A stretch of DNA of 13,837 bases from an uncultured Prevotella sp. (GCA_902497035.1 CABVDL010000071.1:1-13837), one strand, 5' to 3'; positions 6,901-13,479 are shown, numbered from the stretch's first letter. Notes: generated by a model not told the origin, from the letters alone. Made by a program: numbers and translations.

Positions 6901-7534
6901 CGTCAAGCACCTCGTTCTGCAGGTTGCCGCCATAGCCGTAGATATGCACGCGGCTAAGGTCGGTGAAACCTGCCTGCCGCGCCACGGCACTCGTCAGCTC
7001 ATACACGCCCGTCTCAGGCACCCTAATCTTGGCCCACTTGCCCGTGGCCAGCACGGAATGGGCAGCATAGCGCGAGGCGGCATCGGCGGCGCGTGTCGTG
7101 CCTGAGGCGGCGCGCGGGGCAGCCTTGGCCTTGCCGGACACGCCGGCCGCCCTGGCATCAACGCGGAGCATGAAGCTCACAAGTATCTGGTACTTGCCGT
7201 CACGATAGACCAGGGGACAGAAGTCCATGCTGAGCAACGGCATGCGGCGGTCAAGCAGCACCTGCTGGTCCACCTCGGGGAGGGCGGGCAGCGAGTCGGC
7301 CGACAGCCTGCGGTAATTGGCGATGTCGGTCGGTGTCATATCGATGAACTCGGGATAGACGACAGTGGCGGTATAGACGGAGTCGCGGTAGTTGTCGGGA
7401 AGGGGTATGGTATAGCAGAAATGCGGCAATACCGTATCGACGCTCACTTGTTCGGAAGCGAGGTGGAAGAACCGCTGCGCGCTTGCCGACAGACAAAGGG
7501 CAAGCAGGGCGAGGAGTGTATAGAGTCTGTTCAT
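3944..7534 (-). CDS. porU: T9SS C-terminal signal sortase PorU
   Basis: A 1196-residue gingipain-like (peptidase C25) sortase that removes the C-terminal sorting domain of T9SS cargo and attaches cargo to A-LPS on the cell surface. Residues 1-19 form a signal peptide (cleavage near SASA-Q20). An N-terminal propeptide-like region runs to an Ala-rich linker at about 127-157. The C25 domain spans roughly 440-815 and includes LLLFGDGVWDNR (about 516-526), DLAIGRFPV (about 585-593), the catalytic histidine in MDYSGHG (H696) and the catalytic cysteine in WITASCD (C729). Ig-like beta domains follow. The last ~96 residues, from ASHNPAS through FDMSGRLLW and TGVYLYRARV to KAKKLII, are a type A T9SS sorting domain; PorU is known to keep its own. 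It begins 24 nt after the FAH-family gene and is followed by porV, the same order as in Porphyromonas gingivalis. Confidence 0.96.
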   Translation of the reverse strand: MNRLYTLLALLALCLSASAQRFFHLASEQVSVDTVLPHFCYTIPLPDNYRDSVYTATVVYPEFIDMTPTDIANYRRLSADSLPALPEVDQQVLLDRRMPLLSMDFCPLVYRDGKYQILVSFMLRVDARAAGVSGKAKAAPRAASGTTRAADAASRYAAHSVLATGKWAKIRVPETGVYELTSAVARQAGFTDLSRVHIYGYGGNLQNEVLDGDELASLDDLKEVPTCTVNGHRLFHALGPVSWSNNTATRRTRNPYSDYGYYFLTESDAVPASVDSATFVSSFYPSADDYHSLYEVDGFSWYEGGRNLFDPEPINDNTTKRLVVTHPKAASRAHLSVNVTAGQNARVTIAVNDSVLGTVSVTVDKELEKGNERAVTYELPRLHEADTVKITPLAGGPVHLDYVSLAYDQPAPAPDLTQDFPAPTYVYNITNQDHHADPQADMVIIIPTSQVLLGQAQRLAAYHEQHDSLRINIVPADELYNEFSSGTPDANAYRRYMKMLYDRAAAAGTALPRYLLLFGDGVWDNRMRTSVCRDLNPDDYLLCYESENSFNEVYCYVDDGFFGYLDDGEGINLQSGSGNKTDMLDLAIGRFPVTTADEAKIMVDKAISYMNNEHAGAWQNVMMFMGDDGNGNLHMTDCNNAAELVLSSHPGYQVKKVMWDAYQEEVTSTGNRYPEVTSIIKQQQKQGALIMDYSGHGRADWISHEAVLTLRDFQAFTNKNLPLWITASCDIMAFDGRTDNIGETAVLNANGGAIAFYGTTRTVYSYYNGLINRAYLRYVLSTDNGKPVTLGEAQRLAKNYLITSGSDKTVNKLQYTLLGDPALALNLPKATVVIDSINGQPVGSTPVSLASGSVASVAGHVSGAGTEVLKDFNGTVSLQVMDSRELITCHMNPSARSDKGANTPFQFYNRTKSVYSGTDSVSGGRFSMQFVVPVDLNYDNGTGLVCAYAVNSDRSLSAHGSSEAFILGGNGTAGSDSIGPKIRCYLNSPDFQNGGNVNPTPYFAASLSDDDGINATGNGIGHDLELVVDGEAARTYNLNDNFQFDFGSYTSGSTWYSIPALEPGHHSLLFRAWDNMNNCSTATLDFTVVKGLVPTIFSVAASHNPASASTTFIINHNFAGCELAVSIDVFDMSGRLLWTHNEVGTSDTGNYTIDWDLTTENGRRMQTGVYLYRARVSSDGSASASKAKKLIIINNN

Positions 7535-7558
7535 ATGTTCAAACTGGTTCTGGCACGG

Positions 7559-8176
7559 TTACTTGCAGTAGAAGTCAAGCACCTTTTGCTCCATGAGCCA
7601 TCCCTCAAGATGGTCGTTGACGTGCACCGGTCCACTTCCGGCCGGTGTTCCGGTGAAGAGCAGGTCGCCCGTCTTGAGCGTGAACGTGCGGCTCAGGTAG
7701 GCTATGGCCGCGTCGATGGTGTGGAGCATCGACGACGTGGCGTCGGCCTGCGCTGTCCGGCCGTTGATGTCGAGGCGGAACGGCAGGCGGCCGACAGGCG
7801 GCAGCGTCTCCACTGGCAACCACCGGCCGATGACCGCCGACCCGTCGAAGTTCTTGGCCAGGTCGAGCGGCCGTCCCTTGGCGGAGAGACGCTGCTGCAC
7901 GTCGTAGGCCGTGAAGTCGATGCCCAGGGTAAGCGCGTCGTAGTAGCGGTGGGCAAAGCGCTCGGGGATGGACTTCCCCAGGCGGCAGATGCGCACCACC
8001 ACCTCGGCCTCGAAGTCGATGCGGCCCAGATGGTCCGGCACGAAGAAAGGTTTGCCGCCCTTCAGCAGGCAGGAGTCCGCCTTAAGGAAGACGACAGGCT
8101 CTTCTGTTTTCATCAACGCAGTTTGCTCTGGATTATTGTGTTGGGCATAGTTCATGCCGAGACAAAGTATCTTCAT
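7559..8176 (-). CDS. Fumarylacetoacetate hydrolase family protein
   Basis: A 205-residue single-domain member of the FAH superfamily, which contains cytosolic, divalent-metal-dependent C-C hydrolases, decarboxylases and oxaloacetate tautomerases. Metal ligands are visible as E56 and E58 in RIDFEAEVVV and D87 in LGIDFTAYDVQ. The active-site loop FTGTPAG (about 176-182) is conserved. The substrate cannot be predicted: members of this size often act on acylpyruvates or oxaloacetate, and nothing nearby suggests aromatic catabolism. The start MKILCLGMNY fits the family N-terminus; the longer frame upstream runs through the protease gene and is discarded. It begins 5 nt after the protease stop and ends 24 nt before porU, so it is co-transcribed with them. 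A FAH-family gene next to porU also occurs, as I recall, in P. gingivalis. Confidence 0.92.
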   Translation of the reverse strand: MKILCLGMNYAQHNNPEQTALMKTEEPVVFLKADSCLLKGGKPFFVPDHLGRIDFEAEVVVRICRLGKSIPERFAHRYYDALTLGIDFTAYDVQQRLSAKGRPLDLAKNFDGSAVIGRWLPVETLPPVGRLPFRLDINGRTAQADATSSMLHTIDAAIAYLSRTFTLKTGDLLFTGTPAGSGPVHVNDHLEGWLMEQKVLDFYCK

Positions 8177-8181
8177 AATGT

Positions 8182-10293
8182 TCAGTTTGAGGTATGGTTC
8201 AGCAGCAGCTTCCTGCCGTTGATTATATATAGTCCCTCCGGCAGTCTGCTGCTGTCGGTGCCGGCGAAGCGGCCGTCGAGGGTGTAGATGCGGCCGTCGG
8301 CGCGGCGGGCGGGCGTGACGGGCGTGACGCCGCTGCGCTGTTGCTCTATGAGCGCGAGCCCCGCCGCGGCGTCTATCTGCCCATAGCCGTAATGGTTGTT
8401 GGGATAGCTGAGCGACGGGTCGTAATGGGTGGCGGTGCGTGCGATGATGTCGAGGCAGTCGGCAGGCGTGAGCCGCGGGTTGGCCTGCAGCCACAGGGCG
8501 ATGATGCCCGTGACGACGGGCGCCGACATCGACGTGCCACTGTTGGCGTTCCAGGCGTAGGTGCGCCCGTTGTGGGTGAAATGGCGCACATCGCTGCCGA
8601 TGTCCCTGGCCGTGGGCTTGTTGGCCAGGTACCAGCTGCTGTACGACGAGATGATGTTCTGCCCGGGAGCCAGCACGTCGGGCTTGACACGGCCGTCAAA
8701 GGTAGGACCGGCGGATGAGAATGTGGCATATGCGCCGTTGGTGGCAGTGTTGTAGACGTGCGTCTCGCCGAGGTAGTTGACAAATGACGTGCGGTAGCCC
8801 GAGGCGCCGACGCAGATGACCGAGGGCGCGCTGCCGGGCGAGAGGATGCTGTGGCTGTCGTCGATAATGCAAAGGCCGTTCTGGTTGGCCGGACTGTCGG
8901 CGCGGCTGAACGAGCCCGACGCGGGATACAGTTCGACATCGGCCGTCTGTCCCTTGACGGCTATGCCCGCCGTGACGGCTGCCTCGGCCGCGGGCGTGAG
9001 CATCCAGTCGATGACGGTCTGCGAGGCGTCGTAGCAGTCGGGGTAGGCCATGGCGACCAGACTGACGCTGTCGGAGCCGACGGTGAGCATGCCGACATAG
9101 GAGGAGTCGGAGGCGGCCAGCACGCTGTCGGCAGGCAAACCGACGGTGACCGGGGAGGATGACCCGCCACCTAACCGCAGACACACCTGATAGCCGGAAG
9201 ACGCACGGGTGGAGAACATGATGGCATCACGGCTATACGCGGTGACGCACACCGAGTCGACCCCGGCGGGCTTGCGGACGTATTTGAGCAGGCCACCCTC
9301 ATTGCCGGCCGAGGAGACGATGATGTGGCCGGGGCCGCAGAGCGAGTCGAGCATGGCATAGTAGAGCTGGTCGTAGCCGGCGAAGTCTTGCTGACTACCC
9401 TCGCTGAAGTTGATGACGCAGGGCTTCCCCACCCTGTCGGCATAGTCGAAGATGTATTTGAAGCCAAGCGCGTCGAGGGCGAAGGTGTATTTGTAATAGT
9501 CGTCAGGATTGAGCAGCTCGGCGTCATCGCCCGTGACATTGTTGACCAGACAGATGTCGGCGTCAGGTGCCACACCGGCATAAGCCGACAGTGTGTCAGT
9601 TCCCTCAGCGCCGCTGCCCGCTGCCGTGCCCGCCGTGTGGGTGCCGTGGGTCTGGATGGTGCCGTCGCGGCCGGTGCCGAGCGCCAGCAGCTCCTGCCGC
9701 CCGGTATAGTCGCGCCCCACGGGCAGGGTACTGCCGACGGTGTCAGCCGACAGCTGGTCCCAGAAAGCCTTGATGCGGTAGCGGCTCAGGTCGGCACTGA
9801 AGAAAGTGGGATGGGTGAGGTCGAAGCCGATGTCCTGCACACCGACCACCACACCGCTGCCGGTATAGCGTCCCGAAAGATTGAGGCCCTCGTTGGCTGC
9901 AGCAATGTTGAGCAGCTGCCGCGTAGTGTCCATCAGCACGCGCTTGCCACGGCGGGCCTCAATGCGCTCCACCTCTGGCCGGGCGGAGAGGGCCCCCAAC
10001 TGGTTGACGGGCAGCTCGGCAATGCCTAATGTGCCATACCGGGCAAGAAGCCGGCCACGGGCCCTGGCTACTACATCGCCGAGATTATCGCTGACTTTGA
10101 CAAAAGCTATCATGCGGCGCGGTAAGGGCGACAACGCCTTGGCGCCCGCCGCGCCTGACAGGGGCGGCAGCATGGACTGACGGCAGGCCTGGCGGACAAG
10201 GGGCGACATCTTGGACCAGACGGGTCGCTGCGCATTGACGCGGAGGAGGCTGACGACTGCCAGCAACAGCAATAGGAATCGGCTTGACTTCAT
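8182..10293 (-). CDS. Secreted S8 family serine peptidase (subtilase)
   Basis: A 703-residue subtilisin-like protease. A signal peptide covers residues 1-21 (MKSSRFLLLLLAVVSLLRVNA), followed by a propeptide-like segment to about 125 that includes a typical inhibitor-I9-like stretch. The catalytic triad is complete: D154 in VVVGVQDIGFD, H216 in THGTHTAGT, and S588 in NSGTSMSAP. The oxyanion-hole asparagine is N331 in SSAGNEGG. An insert of about 150 residues (roughly 345-490) lies between N331 and the serine. The last ~35 residues, GRIYTLDGRFAG followed by LPEGLYIINGRKLLL, resemble a shortened T9SS sorting domain. It is first in the operon, directly behind its promoter and 5 nt ahead of the FAH-family gene. 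It is probably exported across the inner membrane by Sec; its final location and substrates are unknown. Co-expression with porU suggests a link to surface-protein maturation, but this is inference. Confidence 0.93.
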   Translation of the reverse strand: MKSSRFLLLLLAVVSLLRVNAQRPVWSKMSPLVRQACRQSMLPPLSGAAGAKALSPLPRRMIAFVKVSDNLGDVVARARGRLLARYGTLGIAELPVNQLGALSARPEVERIEARRGKRVLMDTTRQLLNIAAANEGLNLSGRYTGSGVVVGVQDIGFDLTHPTFFSADLSRYRIKAFWDQLSADTVGSTLPVGRDYTGRQELLALGTGRDGTIQTHGTHTAGTAAGSGAEGTDTLSAYAGVAPDADICLVNNVTGDDAELLNPDDYYKYTFALDALGFKYIFDYADRVGKPCVINFSEGSQQDFAGYDQLYYAMLDSLCGPGHIIVSSAGNEGGLLKYVRKPAGVDSVCVTAYSRDAIMFSTRASSGYQVCLRLGGGSSSPVTVGLPADSVLAASDSSYVGMLTVGSDSVSLVAMAYPDCYDASQTVIDWMLTPAAEAAVTAGIAVKGQTADVELYPASGSFSRADSPANQNGLCIIDDSHSILSPGSAPSVICVGASGYRTSFVNYLGETHVYNTATNGAYATFSSAGPTFDGRVKPDVLAPGQNIISSYSSWYLANKPTARDIGSDVRHFTHNGRTYAWNANSGTSMSAPVVTGIIALWLQANPRLTPADCLDIIARTATHYDPSLSYPNNHYGYGQIDAAAGLALIEQQRSGVTPVTPARRADGRIYTLDGRFAGTDSSRLPEGLYIINGRKLLLNHTSN

Positions 10294-10309
10294 ATAATCG
10301 GTTTTCCCG

Positions 10310-10340
10310 CAAAGTTAATAAAAAAAGGCTATGGACGCAA
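10310..10340 (-). promoter_or_regulatory. Bacteroidetes-type promoter of the protease-porUV operon
   Basis: On the minus strand TAACTTTG (10317-10310) is the -7 element and TTG (10340-10338) the -33 element, with 20 bases between. The start would fall near 10303, about 10 nt ahead of the ATG at 10293. The -33 TTG lies in the loop of the tsf terminator hairpin, so the two signals overlap. Confidence 0.75.
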
Positions 10341-10353
10341 TATCCATAGCCTT
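10320..10353 (-). terminator. Intrinsic terminator of the rplM-rpsI-rpsB-tsf operon
   Basis: AAGGCTATGGA and TCCATAGCCTT form a perfect 11-bp stem with a 7-nt loop (10325-10353). On the minus strand it is followed by a run of T residues. It lies 58 bp after the tsf stop codon. It is among the strongest secondary-structure signals in the window. Confidence 0.92.
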
Positions 10354-10411
10354 AATTATTATCTTAGCTGCAAGCGGCAATGCCCGGCCCGCAGCTATTC
10401 TGTCGGAACGT

Positions 10412-11413
10412 TTAGTCGGCAGAGAGGCTGAAGCGCTTGTAGGCAACGACCTTCAGACCCTTGGCCTGCTTGTCGAGCCACTGTGCCACGCTCTCCTTGG
10501 AACCCTCGTCGCCGAACTGGAACTCCTGGTCAACGAGGCAGCTCTCCTTGAAGAACTTAGCCATACGACCCTTGGCGATGTTCTGAATCATCTGCTCCTT
10601 GAGGTTGGCGGCAGCGGTTTCAGACACTTCCTTGCGGATGGCGACAGCCTTGTCGGCATCTTCCTGAGTGAGCCAGCCCTTAGCCACGTTGGAAGCGATG
10701 TGGTCGTCGCTGTCAACGAGGTTGGCATTGATGCCGGCCTTCTTCAGGGCGACGTTGACCTGACGCTCAATCTGCTCCTCCTTGGTCTTCTCAATGGCAA
10801 TGCGCAGCTCCTCGTCCTTCACCGACTGGGGAACGCTGGCCTCGTCGAGTGCCACGGGCTTCATGGCGGCCACCTGCATGGCTACCTTATAGCCTGCCTC
10901 GTCGTTGGCGGCAGAGAGCTGGACCATCGTAGCCAGGGTGTGACGGCGCATGTGGTCATAGACAGAGATGTTGTCGCCCTCAAGCACGTTGTAGCCGTCG
11001 AGCTCCATCTTCTCGCCCACCACGCCGGAACGGCGGGTAACGGCCTCAGCAACGGTCAGGCCATCGCTGATCTTCAGCTCCTTCACCTCGTCGAGGGTGT
11101 GAGCCTTGGCGGCAATGGCAGCATCGAGAATTTCCTGAGTCAGGGCAATATAGTCGGCGCCATTGGCCACGAAGTCGGTCTCGCACTTCAGAGCGATCAT
11201 AGCAGCGAAGCCATTGACGTTCTTCACCAGCACGCAACCGTTGGACGTGGTGCGGTCGGAACGCTTGGCGGCAATGGCCAAGCCACGCTCGCGGACGAGC
11301 TCCACAGCCTTATCGATATCACCATCAGCCTCGGCCAGGGCCTTTTTGCAGTCCTTCATGCCGGCACCGGTCATGGCGCGCAGCTTCTTGATGTCTTCAA
11401 TTGTAACAGCCAT
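10412..11413 (-). CDS. tsf: Translation elongation factor Ts
   Basis: A 333-residue EF-Ts, the guanine-nucleotide exchange factor that releases GDP from EF-Tu in the cytoplasm. The N-terminal UBA-like domain shows the signature LRAMTGAGMKDCKKAL (11-26). The catalytic TDFV motif is at T79-D80-F81-V82 in KCETDFVANG, the element that inserts near the EF-Tu nucleotide site. The core dimerisation domains and a C-terminal helical segment follow. It is longer than E. coli EF-Ts (about 283 residues), because of extra sequence in the second core domain and the C-terminal part, as is common in Bacteroidales. It lies 40 nt after rpsB, the usual pairing, and ends the ribosomal operon. Confidence 0.98.
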   Translation of the reverse strand: MAVTIEDIKKLRAMTGAGMKDCKKALAEADGDIDKAVELVRERGLAIAAKRSDRTTSNGCVLVKNVNGFAAMIALKCETDFVANGADYIALTQEILDAAIAAKAHTLDEVKELKISDGLTVAEAVTRRSGVVGEKMELDGYNVLEGDNISVYDHMRRHTLATMVQLSAANDEAGYKVAMQVAAMKPVALDEASVPQSVKDEELRIAIEKTKEEQIERQVNVALKKAGINANLVDSDDHIASNVAKGWLTQEDADKAVAIRKEVSETAAANLKEQMIQNIAKGRMAKFFKESCLVDQEFQFGDEGSKESVAQWLDKQAKGLKVVAYKRFSLSAD

Positions 11414-11453
11414 AATTTGTTTTCCTTATGTTTTAATGGGTTAAAAACACGAA

Positions 11454-12317
11454 TTACTCAGCGGCGGGAGCGGCTTCCTCTGCGGGAGCGGCCTCTGCGG
11501 CGGGAGCAGCCTCAGCTGCGGGAGCCTCAGCGGCGGGAGCCTCCTCGCGACGGGCGCGGCGGCTGTGACGGCGGCCCTCAGCGGCCTCGTCCTGCTGCTC
11601 GGCAGCAGCCTTGTCGTCGGCCTTCTCAGCCTTGTGTTCCTCCAGGCCCTCGGCGATGGCGGCGCAGCAGGCGTTGAGGATGACCTCGATGCTGTCCTTG
11701 GCGTCGTCGTTGGCAGGAATGACATAGTCAACGTTGCGGGGGTCGGAGTTGGTATCGACGATACCGAACACGGGGATACCCAGACGGTTGGCCTCCTTCA
11801 CGGCGATGTGTTCCTTCATCACGTCAACGACAAACAGGGCTGCCGGCAGACGGGTCAGGTCGGCGATGGAGCCGAGGTTCTTCTCGAGCTTGGCGCGCTG
11901 ACGGTTAATCTGCAGCAGCTCGCGCTTGGAGAGGTTGGAGAATGTGCCGTCGGTCATCATCTTGTCGATGTTGGCCATCTTCTTCACAGCCTTGCGGATG
12001 GTGGGGAAGTTGGTGAGCATGCCACCGGGCCAGCGCTCGATGACGTAGGGCATATTGACGCTTGCGGCCTTCTCAGCCACGATGTCCTTGGCCTGCTTCT
12101 TGGTGGCCACGAAGAGAATTTTGCGGCCGCTCTTGGCAATAGCCTTCAGAGCCTCGGCAGCGTCGTCAATCTTGGCTACGGTCTTGTTGAGGTCGATGAT
12201 ATGAATGCCATTGCGCTCCATGAAGATGTAGGGAGCCATGGCGGGGTTCCACTTACGCTTCAGATGGCCAAAGTGGCAACCTGCCTGAAGCAGTTGGTCG
12301 AATGATGTTCTTGACAT
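11454..12317 (-). CDS. rpsB: 30S ribosomal protein S2 with Ala/Pro/Glu-rich tail
   Basis: A 287-residue protein S2, which sits on the back of the 30S subunit near the platform and S1. The start MSRTSFDQLLQAGCHFGHLKRKWNPAMAPYIF is the canonical N-terminus and fixes the start. FVATKKQA (about 69-76), ERWPGGMLTNF and the GIVDTNSDP segment are conserved S2 sequence. The canonical protein ends near residue 226. The remaining 61 residues are a low-complexity tail: first a charged part with HSRRARREE, then repeated APAAEA units encoded by an 18-bp tandem repeat. Such tails occur on Bacteroidetes S2, but this one has the marks of slippage expansion. It is preceded by a 98-nt gap with a hairpin and followed by tsf. 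Confidence 0.98.
   Translation of the reverse strand: MSRTSFDQLLQAGCHFGHLKRKWNPAMAPYIFMERNGIHIIDLNKTVAKIDDAAEALKAIAKSGRKILFVATKKQAKDIVAEKAASVNMPYVIERWPGGMLTNFPTIRKAVKKMANIDKMMTDGTFSNLSKRELLQINRQRAKLEKNLGSIADLTRLPAALFVVDVMKEHIAVKEANRLGIPVFGIVDTNSDPRNVDYVIPANDDAKDSIEVILNACCAAIAEGLEEHKAEKADDKAAAEQQDEAAEGRRHSRRARREEAPAAEAPAAEAAPAAEAAPAEEAAPAAE
11463..11545. repeat. 18-bp tandem repeat in the 3' end of rpsB
   Basis: The core CGGGAG recurs at 11465, 11483, 11501, 11519 and 11534, giving a period of 18, 18, 18 and then 15 bp. Every period is a multiple of three, so the frame is kept and copy-number change would only lengthen or shorten the Ala/Pro/Glu tail of S2. Confidence 0.8.
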
Positions 12318-12362
12318 TGTCTTGTAGAAATTTAATGTGTTTACTTTCTTTTGAAATCAACC

Positions 12363-12388
12363 GGCAGGTAGCCCTTAGGGATCCTGCC
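12363..12388 (-). promoter_or_regulatory. Hairpin in the rpsI-rpsB gap
   Basis: GGCAGG (12363-12368) pairs with CCTGCC (12383-12388), and an inner CCC/GGG pairing closes on a TTA loop. It lies about 45 nt ahead of the rpsB start. No promoter element is visible in this 98-nt gap. It may be an attenuator, a processing site, or a binding site for S2 feedback on rpsB-tsf, as is known in principle for rpsB leaders elsewhere. Confidence 0.4.
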
Positions 12389-12415
12389 AGTTTAGATGCT
12401 AAACGCTTCAGGCCA

Positions 12416-12802
12416 TTAACGCTTACTGAACTGGAAGCGGCGGCGTGCCTTAGGCTGACCGGGCTTCTTACGCTCAACGGCACGGCTGTCGCGGGTCAGG
12501 AAGCCGTGGTCCTTGAGGTTCTTCTTGTCCTCAGCGTTAATCTTCACCAGCGCGCGGGCAATGGCGAGGCGCAGAGCCTGGCTCTGGCCGGTGTAGCCAC
12601 CGCCGTCGAGGTTGGCCTTAATATCGTATTTCTCAGCAACCTCGAGCAGCTCCAGGGGCTGCTTCACGACGTAGCGGAGGATGGCGGAGGGGAAATACTT
12701 CTCGATGTCTTCTTTATTGATTGTAATCTTACCGGTGCCCTCAGTGAGGTAAACGCGAGCCACAGCGCTCTTGCGGCGACCGATTGCATTGATCATTTCC
12801 AT
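12416..12802 (-). CDS. rpsI: 30S ribosomal protein S9
   Basis: A 128-residue protein S9 of the 30S head, whose C-terminal tail reaches the P-site tRNA. Conserved sequence includes INAIGRRKSAVARVYL (4-19), EGTGKITINK (21-30), GGGYTGQSQALRLAIARAL at about 67-85, and the basic end ERKKPGQPKARRRFQFSKR, finishing with the invariant SKR. Length and N-terminus match Bacteroidia S9, so the first ATG is kept. It lies 8 nt after rplM, the near-universal partner. Confidence 0.98.
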   Translation of the reverse strand: MEMINAIGRRKSAVARVYLTEGTGKITINKEDIEKYFPSAILRYVVKQPLELLEVAEKYDIKANLDGGGYTGQSQALRLAIARALVKINAEDKKNLKDHGFLTRDSRAVERKKPGQPKARRRFQFSKR

Positions 12803-12810
12803 CTTTAAGC

Positions 12811-13272
12811 TTATTTATACTGGTTAATATCGATGTTCTTTGGCTTCTGGGCAGCCTTGTCGTGGTCAGCACCCTCGAAGATATAGACATTGTCCATCAG
12901 CGAGCGGCCGAGAGGACCTTTGGGCAGCATGCCCTTGATGGCATGGCGCAGCATCTTGTCGATACCGCCGCGGCGTGTGCGGAGGTCGGCAGGCGTGTTG
13001 AAGCGCTGGCCACCGGGATAACCAGTATAACGAGTATAAATCTTGTCAGTCTCCTTTTTGCCGGAGAAACGCACCTTGGCTGCGTTGACGATAATCACGT
13101 TGTCACCGCAATCCACGTGGGGCGTGAAATTAGGTTTGTACTTTCCGCGGAGCAACTTTGCTACCTTGGAGCAGAGACGACCCACAATCTGGTCGGTGGC
13201 GTCAACAACGACCCACTCCTTCTTTGCTGTTTCCTTGTTGGCGGAAATAGTCTTGTAACTTAAAGTGTTCAT
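12811..13272 (-). CDS. rplM: 50S ribosomal protein L13
   Basis: A 153-residue protein L13, an early 50S assembly protein that binds 23S rRNA. The N-terminus MNTLSYKTISANKETAKKEW is the Bacteroidia form and fixes the start. DATDQIVGRLCSKVAKLLRGK (about 25-45), HVDCGDNVIIVNA, RYTGYPGGQRF and KGMLPKGPLGR (about 114-124) are the conserved family blocks. It is first in the rplM-rpsI-rpsB-tsf operon, behind a structured leader of about 190 nt. L13 represses its own mRNA in several bacteria, so feedback on this leader is plausible. Confidence 0.98.
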   Translation of the reverse strand: MNTLSYKTISANKETAKKEWVVVDATDQIVGRLCSKVAKLLRGKYKPNFTPHVDCGDNVIIVNAAKVRFSGKKETDKIYTRYTGYPGGQRFNTPADLRTRRGGIDKMLRHAIKGMLPKGPLGRSLMDNVYIFEGADHDKAAQKPKNIDINQYK

Positions 13273-13465
13273 TTTTGTTAAATGATAAATTAAATAATGT
13301 GTTACGGGGATGAGCAGGGGCCTCGCGGTGCCTCCAGTCTAAAAGAGACCATCCACAGCTTTAACCCTGGGCGCCACAACGATTCACTAACCATGAGGAT
13401 CGGCCATGAACCTCACTATTAACACGAAGCAGCTGAGAAGGCTCTAAGTGGTGCCTTCACAATCC
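13273..13465 (-). promoter_or_regulatory. Structured 5' leader of the rplM operon (probable L13 leader)
   Basis: A non-coding leader of about 190 nt between the predicted start site and rplM. In it GAAGGC/GCCTTC (13437-13458), TGAGG/CCTCA (13394-13415) and GTCT/AGAC (13337-13349) can form stems. GGCACC occurs twice on the transcript strand (13455-13450 and 13332-13327). The last ~35 nt before the ATG are AT-rich and unpaired, as expected for initiation without a Shine-Dalgarno. R-protein leaders that bind the encoded protein are established, and I recall an L13 class in Bacteroidia, but I could not run the covariance search that would assign it. Confidence 0.6.
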
Positions 13466-13471
13466 AAGGTG

Positions 13472-13479
13472 CAAAATTA
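13472..13479 (-). promoter_or_regulatory. Promoter -7 element of the rplM operon
   Basis: TAATTTTG on the minus strand fits TAnnTTTG and is followed by GCACC, as at the plus-strand promoter near 1868. No TTG is found at the usual -33 spacing, but the upstream DNA is AT-rich. The expected start is near 13465. Confidence 0.5.

Noticed and set aside
8177..8494. N-terminal extension of the FAH-family protein
   Set aside because: The added residues come from the other reading frame of the protease 3' end and are Arg/Pro/His-rich nonsense.
10331..11677. A 448-codon plus-strand open frame across tsf and rpsB
   Set aside because: It is antisense to two unmistakable genes, its translation is rich in Leu/Gly/Val/His with no family pattern, and it starts inside a terminator hairpin. 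It is a shadow of GC-rich codon use.
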